Positions 21,721 to 31,890 of a stretch of DNA of 64,000 nt are shown here, in pieces; positions within the stretch are counted from its first letter, which is position 1, and the number at the start of each line of letters is the position of its first letter. The stretch is from NCBI GenBank assembly GCA_023055355.1, contig JALJCS010000030.1, forward strand, positions 868,001-932,000, written 5' to 3'. Source of the DNA: Agelaius tricolor. Its lineage: Eukaryota; Chordata; Aves; Passeriformes; Icteridae. The notes beneath the pieces are model-generated. The model did not search any database, was not told where the DNA came from, and saw only the letters and a list, made by a program, of their open reading frames with translations. Made by a program: the position numbers and the translations under genes.

Positions 21721-22059
21721 GGCATGTTTAGCTAGTAGCACCATCCCAGCTGGGGCAGCAGCACAGCCCGGGGTGACCAGGAGTCATCCCGCTGGGCAAA
21801 CACCTCCACCAGGGGTGGCAGCACAGTCCTGGGGGGCAGCAGGGCACTCCCTGGGTAATTCATCCTTGCCTGGGGAGGCTCCACGGTTCCACCTGGTGGC
21901 CTCCTGGTGGGCTGTGTCTGCTGCACTCATCCTCTTCCCTCGCTCACCCAGCACAGCATCTGATCTCCCTGCTGCTTCCCACGGCACCCTGCTTTTCCTG
22001 TTAGTATCGGTGGGTGGCAGCAGCTGCAATCCCTCTGCCTTCCTCACCACCTATAGTAG

Positions 22060-22560
22060 TGGTGATCCCCTGAACGGGGAATAATTAGCATTGACTCCAT
22101 GATTGCAGAAGAGTGATCAATTGCTTTATTCTACTATACTATTCTGTATTATACTATATTACACTATATGAAAAACCCATCGCCCTTGCCACACAGTTTG
22201 ATACACACATGGATCCAATTGGTCAATGAATCCAAACACCATCACCAGAGTCCAATTAAGGAATCACTCTTTGGTAGACAATTTTGTTTACTCTTTGGTA
22301 AACAATCTCAATAACACATTCCACATGTGCACAACAACATGTGCAGCAAGCAGAATTGTTTTCTCTGAGCTTTCTCACAGCTTCCCAGGAAACTCCTGGG
22401 AGAGAATTATGTCTCTCTCTGTTCAGAGGATATGTGATTACCACAACCACCCACTCACTCTGCAACCATTTTTTCATGTTTATTACAAATCTCCAAGGTT
22501 TAATAACATTAATGTCAGACTAGTCTCCTATAGAGGGAGTTGTGAGGATATATAGGCCAG
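22060..22560 (-). mobile_element. LTR fragment, minus orientation
   Basis: On the minus strand, GAATAAAGCAATTGATCAC is followed by CAATCATGGAGTCAATGC. This matches, in order, the AATAAATCAAGCC and TCATGGAGTCAACATTC phrases of the solo LTR at 43401-43785. AT-rich sequence with repeated TACTATA precedes the signal. Ends are not resolved. Confidence 0.6.
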
Positions 22561-23039
22561 CCCACTCCCAAGTTTTTAAATCTAGGGTGACCCCTTCAGA
22601 CATGTCCAGTCCATGGCTCTCATACCACCTCATTAGGGCAAATACAGCTCGTTCAACATAGTTTTCAAAGTTTTTCTTTCAAATAGGAGTCCACCCCTGC
22701 AGGAGGGAGTCCTCTGGTGTTGAAGCCCCTGTTCCCATGCAGTGTCTTCCACTTACAAAAATAAAAAGAATAAGAAAAAAACTAGGGGTCCAGACCAATC
22801 ATGGCTCTCTACATTGCTCTTCACAGCTCAAAGGCTGTGGGGCAGCTCCTTTCGGTTGTCCCGCAGTGCTGAACGCTGCTCTTCACAACTCGAACACCAT
22901 GGGCAACTCCTCCTGGTTGCCCAACAGGACTGTGGGCACCACTCTTTGCAGCTCAAAAAGGCTACAGGCAGCTCCTCTTGGCTGCCCTGTCTGTCTCCCT
23001 GCCCTAAAAAGGGCTGTTGTGATCATGTTGGGGTCACCA

Positions 23040-23340
23040 ATGGATGCAGTTTTGGAAACAGACAAGCAACATGACACTCTGTGTTCATGCAGCAATAGCC
23101 AGTGTTTATTGAAAGGCAACCCCTTTTATAGAGCATTTAAATTTCCTGCTCATACAGAGCTGATTGGACGAAGGTTTCAACTCCATCCAGCTCTTGGCCA
23201 ATGATGTGGGTGCATCCTTGGCTCAAAGGAATTGGCTACAGTCCCCTTGTCTGAGCTTGAATTCAACCAATCACTTTAATACTTGGGAACTTGTTTACCT
23301 CAATGAACTAATGAGCTAGCTGGTAAAGTAAGTGTCTGTC
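23040..23340 (-). mobile_element. Probable LTR fragment, minus orientation
   Basis: On the minus strand, TTCAATAAACACTGGCTATT (23095-23114 region) is followed by ACACAGAGTGTCATG, giving a polyadenylation-signal/R-like layout, with an A-box-like CTATAAAAGG about 20 bp before it. The family is not identified; boundaries are approximate. Confidence 0.45.
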
Positions 23341-23379
23341 AATGCCAAATTGTTTGTGCAGCTATGGACCGGCTATAGC

Positions 23380-23765
23380 TGTCACATTCATGGAGCACTT
23401 CCAGAAGATGCTGAGATGCTCCAAGTGTTGGAGCACCCTTGTGACAGTGACAGACTGGGAGAGTCGGGGCAGTTCAGCCTAGAGCAGAAAAGACAGTGGA
23501 GATACCCCATTGTGACCTTGCAGGACTTCAAGGCACCTCAAGGGAAATGTGAGGAGAAATATTTTAGTAGGGCCTCTCCCAGTTGGAGAAGGGGAAATGG
23601 TTTGAAAGCAGAAAAGGATAAATTCAGACTGGAGATAAGGAAGAAATTTTTGATCCTGAGGGTGGTGAAACACTGGCACAGGTTTCCCAGAGACCCAGTG
23701 GATGCCCCATCCTTGGAAACATTCCTGGTTGGATGGGTTCTGAGCAACATGTTGGGGTGAAAGAT
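23380..23765 (+). mobile_element. CR1 3' end fragment
   Basis: Typical CR1 wording runs along the plus strand: AGATGCTCCAAGTGTTGGAGC, then AGAAAAGACAGTGGAGATA, GTGAAACACTGGCACAGG, TTTCCCAGAGACCCAGTGG, ATGCCCCATCCTTGGAAAC and GGTTGGATGGGTTCTGAGCA. The 5' end is truncated. Confidence 0.85.
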
Positions 23766-23999
23766 GCCTCTGTTCCCACAGAGGCACTGTGGTGTCAGCT
23801 ACTGGAGTGGTCGGTGTCTCTTGTAGGATGCAATTCCCCCAGAGAGCAGAGAGAACACATAGCACCACACTTGGCAGGAACATCCTCCCATGGATATGGG
23901 AATATTCTCGATCAACAGGCTCAGGCTGCTCAGTTTTGCCTTCTTGTGGATGGACACAAATGTCAGAAGAGACTGGGACCCAGGAGGCCCCACAGTGTC

Positions 24000-24560
24000 T
24001 CCGAGTCCCCTTGGTTCCCTGAGATCACACAGTGTCTCAGCGTCCCTTTGGTTCCATGAGGCCCCACAGTGTCCTAGGGTCCATTGGTTCCATGAGGTCC
24101 CACAATGTCACAAGGATCTCTGGACACCACAAGGCCCTGAGGTATCCCAATGGATCCTTGTTTCCAACTGGCCTCACTGAGTCACAAGGGCCTCTGGATT
24201 CCATGAGACCCCCACAGTGTCACAGTGTCCCTTCGGTTCCACAAGCCACAGTGTCAAAATGGCTCCTGAGCATCTCTAAGCACCAGTGTCTCAGAGCATC
24301 CCCTCAGCTGCATGAACTCCACAGTGTCACAATGTCCCCTTGGTTCCATTTAGTCCTGTAGTGTCACAAGGATTCCTGGGACCCAAGAGGCCCTGAGGTA
24401 TCACAATGGGTGGTTCCATGAAGCCCCAGACTTTCACAGTCTCCTCTTGGTTCCATGGGGGCCCATGGACCCAAAGGGGTCTCTGGATTCTACAAGACCC
24501 TGGAGTGTCACAGGGCACCTATAGTCCCATGAGTCTTTGCAATGTCACCAGGTCCCTAGA
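24000..24560 (+). repeat. Degenerate GGTTCCATGAGGCCCCACAGTGTC repeat
   Basis: Units containing TTGGTTCCATGAG and CACAGTGTC(ACA) recur about every 35-45 bp with strong divergence. The array leads directly into the better-ordered ~42-bp array, with which it shares ACAGTGTCACA. Confidence 0.7.
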
Positions 24561-24599
24561 AGACACTGCAGTGTGACAATGTCCCCAGGAGACACTGCA

Positions 24600-26790
24600 G
24601 TGTCACAGAGGAGCAGCACTGGAGTGGGCAAGCACTGTCTGAGACAGAATGGCAGTGGCAACACCAATGTTCCTCTCTCTGTGATACCACAGCAGTTCAA
24701 GACTGAGCATTCCCCTGTCTGTGATACCACAGGGGTGGCAGCCATAGTGTTCCCCACTCTGTGACACCACAGCTGTGGCAATTCCAACGTTCCCCTCTCT
24801 GTGATACCACAAGGGTGGCAGCCCCAAAATTCTACTCTCTGACCTCACAGGGGTGGTAGCCCCAACATTCCCCTGTCAAGTGACACCCTGGCATTGGCTG
24901 CCCCAGCGTTCCCTTCTCTGTCACACCAGAGTGGTAGCAGAACCAAAGTTCCCCTCTCTGTGAAACAATGGCACTGGCATTCCCAGTGTTTTCTCTGTGA
25001 CTCCACAGCAGTGGCAGCCCCAGCATTCTCCTCTTTTTGACACCACAGCAGTGGCAATCCTGGCCTTCACCTCTCTGTGACACTGCAGAAGTGGAAGCCA
25101 CAACGTTCCCCTCTCTATGACACCACAGTGATTACAGCCCCAGCATTCCCCTCTGTGACAACACAGCTGTGGCACCCCCAGTCCCTCTCTCTATGACACC
25201 AAAGAGGTGGCACCTCCAGCATTCCCCTCTGTATGACACCAACACAGTGGCAGACCAAAGATTCCCCCCTCTATGAGAAAACAGTGGTGGCAGTCCCAAC
25301 ATTCCAATCTCTCTGACACCACATCGGTGGCACACCCAACATTCCCGTCTATGAAAACACAGTAGTAGCAGCCCCAACGTTCCTGTCTATGAAAACACCA
25401 CACCTGTGGCAGCCCCAATGTTCCACTGTCTGTGACACCACAGTGGTCGCAGCCACAACTTTCCCCTCCTTGTGACACTGCTGCTGTGGAAGCCCCACGT
25501 ACTGCTCTCTTTGACACCACAGCAGTGGCAGCCTCAGTGTTCCCCTGTCTGTGATACCACAGTGGTGGCAGCCCAAAAGTTCTCTCAGTGACACCATGAC
25601 TGTGGGAGCACCACTGTCCCCTTCTCTGTGGCACCACAGCAGTGGAAGCCCCGAAGTTCCCCTCTCTATGACACTACAGGGGTGGCCACCCAAAGTTCTT
25701 CTCTTTATGACAGCACTGCAGTGGCAGATCCAACATTCCCCTCTCTGTGACACCTCAAATTTTTCAGCCCCAGTGTTTCCCTCTCAGTGATACCACAGTG
25801 CTGGCAACCTCAGTGTGACATGACAGCAGTGGCAATACCAATGTCCCCCTGTCTATGACACCAAAGTGATTGCAACCCCAGCATTCCCCTCTCTGTGACA
25901 TCACAGAAGTGGCAGCCCCAACATTCCCCTCTCTATGACACCGCAGGGGTGGCAGCCCCAAATGTTCCTCTCTCTATGACACTGCAGCAGTGGCTCCTGC
26001 AACATTTCTCTCTCTGTGATACCACTGCACTGGCAATCCCAACATTGACTTCTGTATGACACCACAGTGGTGGCAGCCCCAAGATTACCCTCTCTATGAC
26101 AAAACAGGGGTAGCAGCCCCAAGGTTCTCCTGTCTTTGACCCCAAAAGGATGGCAGCCCCAACATTCCCCTCTCTATGACACCACAGCAGTGGCAGCCCC
26201 ATAGTTCCCCTCTCTTTGACACCACAGCTGTGGCAACAGAGCATACCCCTGTGCAGGACACCACAGTAGTGGGAGCCCCAGCGTTCCTCTGTCTGTGGAA
26301 CCAGAGCAGTGTCAGCTGCAACATTTCCCTCTCTGTGACACCATAGATGTGGCAGCCCCAAGTCCCTCTCTCTGTGACACCACAGCAGTGGAAGCCACTG
26401 TCTGTGACAGTGCAGCTTTGGCAGCCCCAACATTCCCCTATCTATGACATCACAGTAGAGGCAGACCCAATATTTTCCTCTCTATGACATCACAGCATTG
26501 GCAGCCCAAATGTTCTCCTCTGTAGGACAGCACAGCAGTGTCAGCCTCAGCATTCCCATATGTGTGACACCACTGTGGTGGCAGCCAAAACGTCCCCCCT
26601 CTCTGTGGCACCTCAGTGGTGGCAGCCCCAGCGTTCCCCTCTCTGTGACACCACAACTGTGGCAACCCCAACATTCCCCTCTCTGTGACACCACAGCTGT
26701 GGCAGTTGTGGCAGTTCCATTGTCCCAGTCTCTGTGACACCACAGTGGTTGCTGCCCAAATGTTTCCCTCTCTGTTATACTGCAGCTATG
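24600..26790 (+). repeat. ~42-bp minisatellite, about 50 copies
   Basis: The unit resembles CCCCTCTCTGTGACACCACA followed by GCAGTGGCAGCCCCAACATT. Successive CTCTCTGTGAC or CTCTCTATGAC phrases lie 41-43 bp apart over about 2.2 kb. Because many units are exactly 42 bp (14 codons), long stretches of the minus strand remain open and encode variants of GLPPLWCHREGNVGAAT. These open frames lack promoter, splice or start context and are treated as by-products. Confidence 0.93.
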
Positions 26791-26799
26791 GCAGCAGCA

Positions 26800-27010
26800 C
26801 TAGAACAGAAGCAGCACTCGTGGAACAACAGGGGAGCACGGGAGGAGCAGAGAAGGAGCAGTGGAACAGTGGTAGATGAGCAGTGTTGGAGAAGTAGTGG
26901 AGCAGTGGTGGAGGAGCAGAGGAACTGTGCTGAAACAGCACGACACAGCTTTTGAGCAGCAGTGGAGTGACCATGGAGAAGGCGGAACAGTGGTGGAACA
27001 GGAGGGGAAT
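26800..27010 (+). repeat. Short GAGCAGTGGTGGAACAG-type repeat
   Basis: Variants of GAGCAGTGGWGGAGCAG recur about eight times over 200 bp immediately after the 42-bp array. Confidence 0.65.
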
Positions 27011-27079
27011 GCAGTGGCTGCCATGGAAGAGGGGTGACACATGCCCCGCAGCTGTGGAGCAGCGCCTGAGATGCTGAAG

Positions 27080-27119
27080 CTGCAGGACACAGAGCGGTTC
27101 TGAGCGCTGTGTCCTGCAG
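27080..27119. repeat. 13-bp inverted repeat around the word CTGCAGGACACAG
   Basis: CTGCAGGACACAG (27080-27092) and CTGTGTCCTGCAG (27107-27119) are exact reverse complements separated by 14 nt. No associated gene is recognised. Confidence 0.85.
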
Positions 27120-27883
27120 GAGCCAGCCCTGCACACACCAGAGCGATGCCCATCAGGCTGACTCAGCGTGGGGGTAGAGGCAGGAATTGCTGCTGGGCTG
27201 TGGAAGGCATGGATTGAGTGCATTTAATGGTGACCTGGGGGGTTTGATTCTGCTCATTGTGGCTGCTTTTGTGCTGCTGGGACTGTTCCAGTTCATTTGA
27301 AGCAATTAAGTCAGGACAAACTCAGGACAAAAGTTACAAACTGCCTTCTTTACTGCAGGGAAGCACATCTTGGGAGAAGTTTCATGATTTCTGATTTGGC
27401 AATGACAGTGGGTCACTTATTGGCCTGTGGTTTTGCTCTAATCCAGGGACAATATCCAAAGTACTACAATTTGGTGTAAAAAATGAGGAACATGCCTCAC
27501 CCTTGGGATCTTGATAATGAATGAAGAGCTTTTTGTGGTCATAATGCTCAAGAAAGCAATTGGAATTCTTTTCCCTCCTTCCCTCTTTCTTCATCTCTCT
27601 GAGAATGAGCCTTCATCTCTTCCTGCAGGTCTCCTTCCCATAATCTGCTCTGGAGTTCAAATGTACCAAATGAACAGTAGGAAGACAGAGAATAATGGAC
27701 CATTTAAACTTCAATCTTACTTTTTGTAGCCTCTGAAAAGCAAGGACTTTGAAACTTCTGGTTTTTAAACTATTCACCACATCCTGCTCTTCAAACATTT
27801 CCCCAGGCATAAAACCTTCCTGTGGCCCTGTTTGGGAACTGACACTCATATTTTGAGAAAAAACCACAGTGGGGATCTGTTGG
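27120..27883. other. No gene recognised
   Basis: Unique-looking sequence between the minisatellites and ERV-A; short chance open frames only. Confidence 0.4.
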
Positions 27884-27889
27884 GGCACC

Positions 27890-28288
27890 TGGTCCATCCA
27901 AGCCGGACGTGACATACACACATGACCAGGGTCCAAAAAGAAAGAAGTTTCTTATTCTGCTTGTTCTCCAGCTTATATACTCTTAACAAAGCGTGATCTT
28001 AAATCATTAACTACATCACAATAACTTAATATATTCATTGGGCAAAGCAATTAACATCAATATAATTGGCAAAAGTTTTATAGAAATTTAATAAGGCATG
28101 TATATGCATCTACTTAGGCACGTAGTCTAGCTTACAAAAAATTTCATGTATCTTTTCTAATCTGTTTCCATGCTGACACCCTTGTCTTCTTCCTTGCTAT
28201 GGATACACTCAAAAATCATCAATTTTTATTTCTTCTATTAACTCAGCTTTGCTTGCAGGCCAGCTGTCAAGCCCCTCTATACTTCCCC
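27890..28288 (-). repeat. ERV-A 3' LTR
   Basis: It matches 35767-36160 along its length, including GGACGTGACATACACA, CTCCAGCTT.TATACT, AATTGGCAAAAGTTTTA and CTGCAGG-free GCAGGCCAGCTGTCAAGCCC. On its internal side lies a polypurine tract (minus-strand AAAAAGGGGGAAG). The low boundary at TG 27890 is set by alignment to the other copy. Confidence 0.88.
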
Positions 28289-29984
28289 CTTTTTGTTTTT
28301 GAGCAACAAACACAGCTGACAAGGATTTTTGCAGGACCCGATGCAAAAATCCAAGCAGACAAGGGAGACACAGAGCAATAATTACAATCACCAACAAAAT
28401 TAAAAATCCAGTCTTCAAAAGGCCTTAAGCCACCCAGTGATGCCCCAGCTCTGGAAAAAACTGTTAAGCCTTCCCCATCGTCATCCACTTGTAAGTGATT
28501 GACTCTGTCTTTCAAGTTTGCAATGCTTTTGTAGATTGATTTGCTGTGATCTGATAAATTCATGCAACACATACCTTCAAAATCCTAGCATCCATGACCA
28601 TGAGATAACAATAAGAAATTGTTGTATTGCACTAAATAGTTTATTTAGTGGCTGTCTTTGTACTGGGTGATGGGAAAATATGTTACTGGGTATGTCAGGT
28701 CACGTGGATGGTGTATTCCCCCTCCCTTTCCCATGGTTGCTCCCTCACACACTTCCCCCCCTTTCTGTATTATCTGGTGGTCCGTCCCACTGGTGGCCCC
28801 TCCCCTCACCCCTCCCCAATGGCATCCCATTGGCCACGGTCCTCTTTCCCCGCCCCCTTTCTCTGGGGTATAAAACTCCACTGCAAGGGGGCCACAGCCT
28901 CTTTCCTGCCTGGGTGGTGGCTGTCTCGGGAAGTGTCCTGGCCCAAGCCAATAAACAGGATACTCGCTCCCAGGTGGGAAGAGCACTTCTCGTCTTTTAT
29001 CTTTCGTCTATGCAAGTCCGTGCGGGCTTGGGTTCTAGCTAGCTGGATTGGACCCTTACAAAACCCTGAGACCCATGGATTTCAGCAAGAAATCTATAGC
29101 TTCTCTGTTTTGCAATGTTGCATGTCTAATGCTGTTTACATCTAGCAGTAACCCACTTAAAGCCACAGATGTGTCATTGCTTTGCTTAGCAAGCCAACAA
29201 CCAAGCTTATTTAAGGAAGATAGAGCATAAGCTGAAGCTACTCCAGGTGCAAAAATTGATGCAGAAGCAATAGAACCAGGTCCCCAAAAAGCCACCTCAT
29301 CCCAGCATTGAGAAGCAAATTTACGTCAAAGTGATCGCTTGCTTCTTGTTTTTTGATGCATCATTGTTATGTTTTGTGTCAATAGAGTCAACCGCCCCAA
29401 ACTGCAGGGATGCCCTCTTATCTTTTTTGGAATACCAACCCAAGCACGATCACCACAGATTAAAAATACACCTCTCGGTAGCTGCAAAGATACATCAAAG
29501 GCACGTGATACATGATGTGAGGTGTAGTTACATCACAAGCTTGCATTTCTGTAAATGTCTAGTGGTACATTTACATCCTGAGACTACCCCCCTGTTGTCT
29601 TGTCTTTCCCTTTGTAACTAAACATTATACAAGCATCTATTTGCAATGATCCCAGCATTTCTAGCTCCTGTGGCTCAATAGAAACCTGAGGCAAGTGTAC
29701 ATAGATACTGTCCCAGAAATCTACATTGTGTACAGGATTCAGTGGTTTACAATTAAAAGTTTGTGGGGGACAAGGCGAGATATCAAGAGATAATCCACAA
29801 AAAGACACGTAGAGAATGGATTCTCAGCACTGGAAACTGACAGGCACAGCGTGTCCTGATGTGTCGCCTCAGCCAGTGTCACCCACATGTTCTTCTTCGG
29901 TTGCGGTGGAATCTTCCATCCTGTTCCCTCTGGTGTGCTCCAGATAAGGCTTAACACAACAAGCAGGTATCCAACGTGGTCCAT
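28280..29984 (-). pseudogene. ERV-A env relic (SU and TM), interrupted by a solo LTR
   Basis: Env mediates receptor binding (SU) and fusion (TM). The frame opens at 29984 with MDHVGYLLVVLSLIW, a signal-peptide-like start overlapping the integrase tail. SU-like phrases follow with frameshifts (29584-29808). TM appears at 29056-29295 with NDTSVALSGLLLDV and LQNREAIDFLL. The LTR at 28620-29087 interrupts it. TM resumes on the far side with MCCMNLSDHSKSIYKSIANL and a hydrophobic anchor, GFLILLVIVIIALCLPCLL (about 28360-28415), running to the LTR. Multiple lesions; it cannot yield an envelope protein. Confidence 0.8.
28620..29087 (+). mobile_element. Solo LTR inserted in ERV-A env, AGAAAT duplication
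   Basis: It runs from TGTTGTATTGCACTAAATAG to ...ATGGATTTCAGCA (TG...CA, 468 bp), flanked by AGAAAT at 28614-28619 and 29088-29093. It carries TATAAAACTCC (~28869) and AATAAA (~28951). It is the same family as the LTR at 19990-20443, in the same orientation. It splits the TM reading frame, so it arrived after ERV-A. Confidence 0.93.
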
Positions 29985-30725
29985 TTTCTATAGAGACACA
30001 AGCATATCCCTTCCCCCAGGATATTAAATCTACAGAACTGCTCCATTGACCACTAATCAGATCTCTCACTTGCACCCGAACAGGCTTCTGCAACTCAGAT
30101 TTTTTTTAATTTAAAGAGGAAAAATGAGAAAATAATGGAGGTAAAGAAGTTGTCTCCCTGTAGGATAAAAACTTCAGCACATAAACTGCTTTGTCCAATC
30201 GTGCCTGGGGGGTTCTCCCTGCATTCCCCCTTTTTGTTTTTGAAGCTGATGCTTCAATGTGCCATGAGCACATTCAACAATAGCTTGTCCAGAAGAATGA
30301 GGAATACCTGTACCATGTACAACACCCCAAGCAGCAGAAAAGTGCTTTGTTTTCTGAGAAAAATAACCAGATTCACGATCAGTCTTAATTTGTTGAGACA
30401 CCCCTAAAACAGAAAAAGCCTTTTGAAAGTGACGAATAACATCCACAGCCCTTTCACCTGCATGGGCAGTTGCTACAATAGCATGAGAAAAGGTATCAAC
30501 TGACACATGTACATGTTTCAATCTCCCAAAATCAGCAATTTGAGTAATGTCTGTCTGCCAGAGTTGCAAAGCTTGCAACCCTCTGGGATTTGTTCCATAA
30601 TATACAGGAACATACGAACCTTGACAATCAGGGCATGCAGTGACAATTGAACAAGCATCATTGCTACTAAGGCCAAATTGCAACTGCAGAGGTTGAGCTC
30701 CTTGATGATAAAGTTGATGAGACAA
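29869..30725 (-). pseudogene. ERV-A integrase relic
   Basis: The core is at 30174-30725: CxxC zinc pair (ACPDC), WQTDIT (first catalytic Asp), IKTDRESGYFS (second Asp kept but the usual N-G after it altered), and SSGQAIVECAHGTLK (catalytic Glu kept). The C-terminal DNA-binding part at 29869-30093 reads VQVRDLISGQW...WIPACCVKPYLEH. A frameshift or short gap lies between the two at about 30095-30175. The tail overlaps the env start, as is common in retroviruses. Confidence 0.88.
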
Positions 30726-30739
30726 AATTGCTTGTTGCC

Positions 30740-31331
30740 TACAATTAGGAACTGTTAAAGCAGCATTGGCAAGAAGAGCATCAGCTACAGCATTCCCTTA
30801 ATTGAAAAATCCTGGTAAAAAAGTGTGACTGCGAATGTGCAGTACAAAATATGGTTCAATGCATTGCTGGATTGTATTCCACAATTCCAACAACACCTCA
30901 AGTAAAGGACGATGATCAATTTCACTTAAAACAACCTTATCTAACTTTTTGGTCAAATTTGCTACATAAGCAGAATCTGTGACAATGTTCACAGCTTGAG
31001 GGAACAACTGAAAAGCTTTTGTCATGGCTTGCAATTCAACAATTTGAGGTGATCCTGTTTGAAATTTGATCACATGTCGTCAATCACCATTGACTTTCCA
31101 AGTCACTGCAGCCTTTCCTGTTTTTCCAGAACCATCTGTAAAAACAGTTGGTCCATCAACAGGACTTTCCATGCTCAATTGTTTCTGACCAACAGGTACT
31201 TCTTGAAAAAATTTTAACAAGGGGTGACTTGGTAAATGATAAGACACTTGGCCTGTGAAAGCAGCCATAGCTGCTTGGAACTGATAATTGTTGGCAAGAC
31301 ACCACTCAAAATACCAATTCTGGACAGGCAA
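30740..31331 (-). pseudogene. ERV-A connection and RNase H relic
   Basis: At 31080-31331 a connection segment (WYFEWCLANNYQFQAAM) leads into RNase H motif GPTVFTDGSGKTGKAAVTW. At 30798-31073 the domain continues with ELQAMTKAFQLF and VTDSAYVANL (catalytic Asp), interrupted by a stop around 31077. The polymerase part that should precede it is missing. Confidence 0.85.
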
Positions 31332-31422
31332 AACAATTTTTTCAGGATCTTGGCCTAATAATTCAATGCATCATTTCTGAGCCTTACTAATAATTTCAGC
31401 AATCAATTCAAAGTGAACCCTG

Positions 31423-31890
31423 TTAAAAATCTGTGGTAATTTTCACTCCCCATTGACTAAGGCAGTCCCGACCACCTAGATTCAAAGGAGCAGAGGTAAT
31501 ATATGGCCTTACAGTTGCTGTCTGCCCTTCAGGATTTGTGATCAAAATATTGTTAAGTGAAATTCCACCCACTGTGGTGCCTCCCAGCCCAACCACCCTA
31601 GTGTCACTTGTTTGTACTGGCCACTGTGGTGGCCACGAGTGTAAAGACACACTCGTAATATCAGCTCCTGTGTCCAGCAGACCATTCAATTTTATTTGCC
31701 GAGGTCTTGGATTCTCAGAAGTCAAGGTGCATGTCTCTGTAGGTTGCTGAGCTGTGACTTCTTGTGCCCAGCAAACTTGAGGCGTCCCAGCAGATCCGAA
31801 GCCTCCAGTGGAACGTGAGGCTTCGGATCCACTGGAACATCTTCTGTTTTGGGAACCCAACTCAAAAAAGAAACAATTTGAGCAAGACAA
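31423..31890 (-). pseudogene. ERV-A protease relic
   Basis: Retropepsin with catalytic triad LLDTGAD at 31660-31680, flap-like VVGLGGTTVGG, and the C-terminal GRDCLSQWG. The domain is intact by eye and runs to the point where reverse transcriptase should begin; the frame stops at 31423 after KITTDF. Confidence 0.85.

Noticed and set aside
24600..26740. Long minus-strand open frames encoding Cys/His-rich repeats, at first reminiscent of zinc-finger arrays
   Set aside because: The spacing of Cys and His does not fit C2H2 fingers, and the frames follow directly from a ~42-bp DNA repeat without start, promoter or splice context.
24600..26790. Possible CRISPR-like array of regularly spaced repeats
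   Set aside because: The units are contiguous variants of one ~42-bp sequence without unique spacers, and the context is vertebrate.
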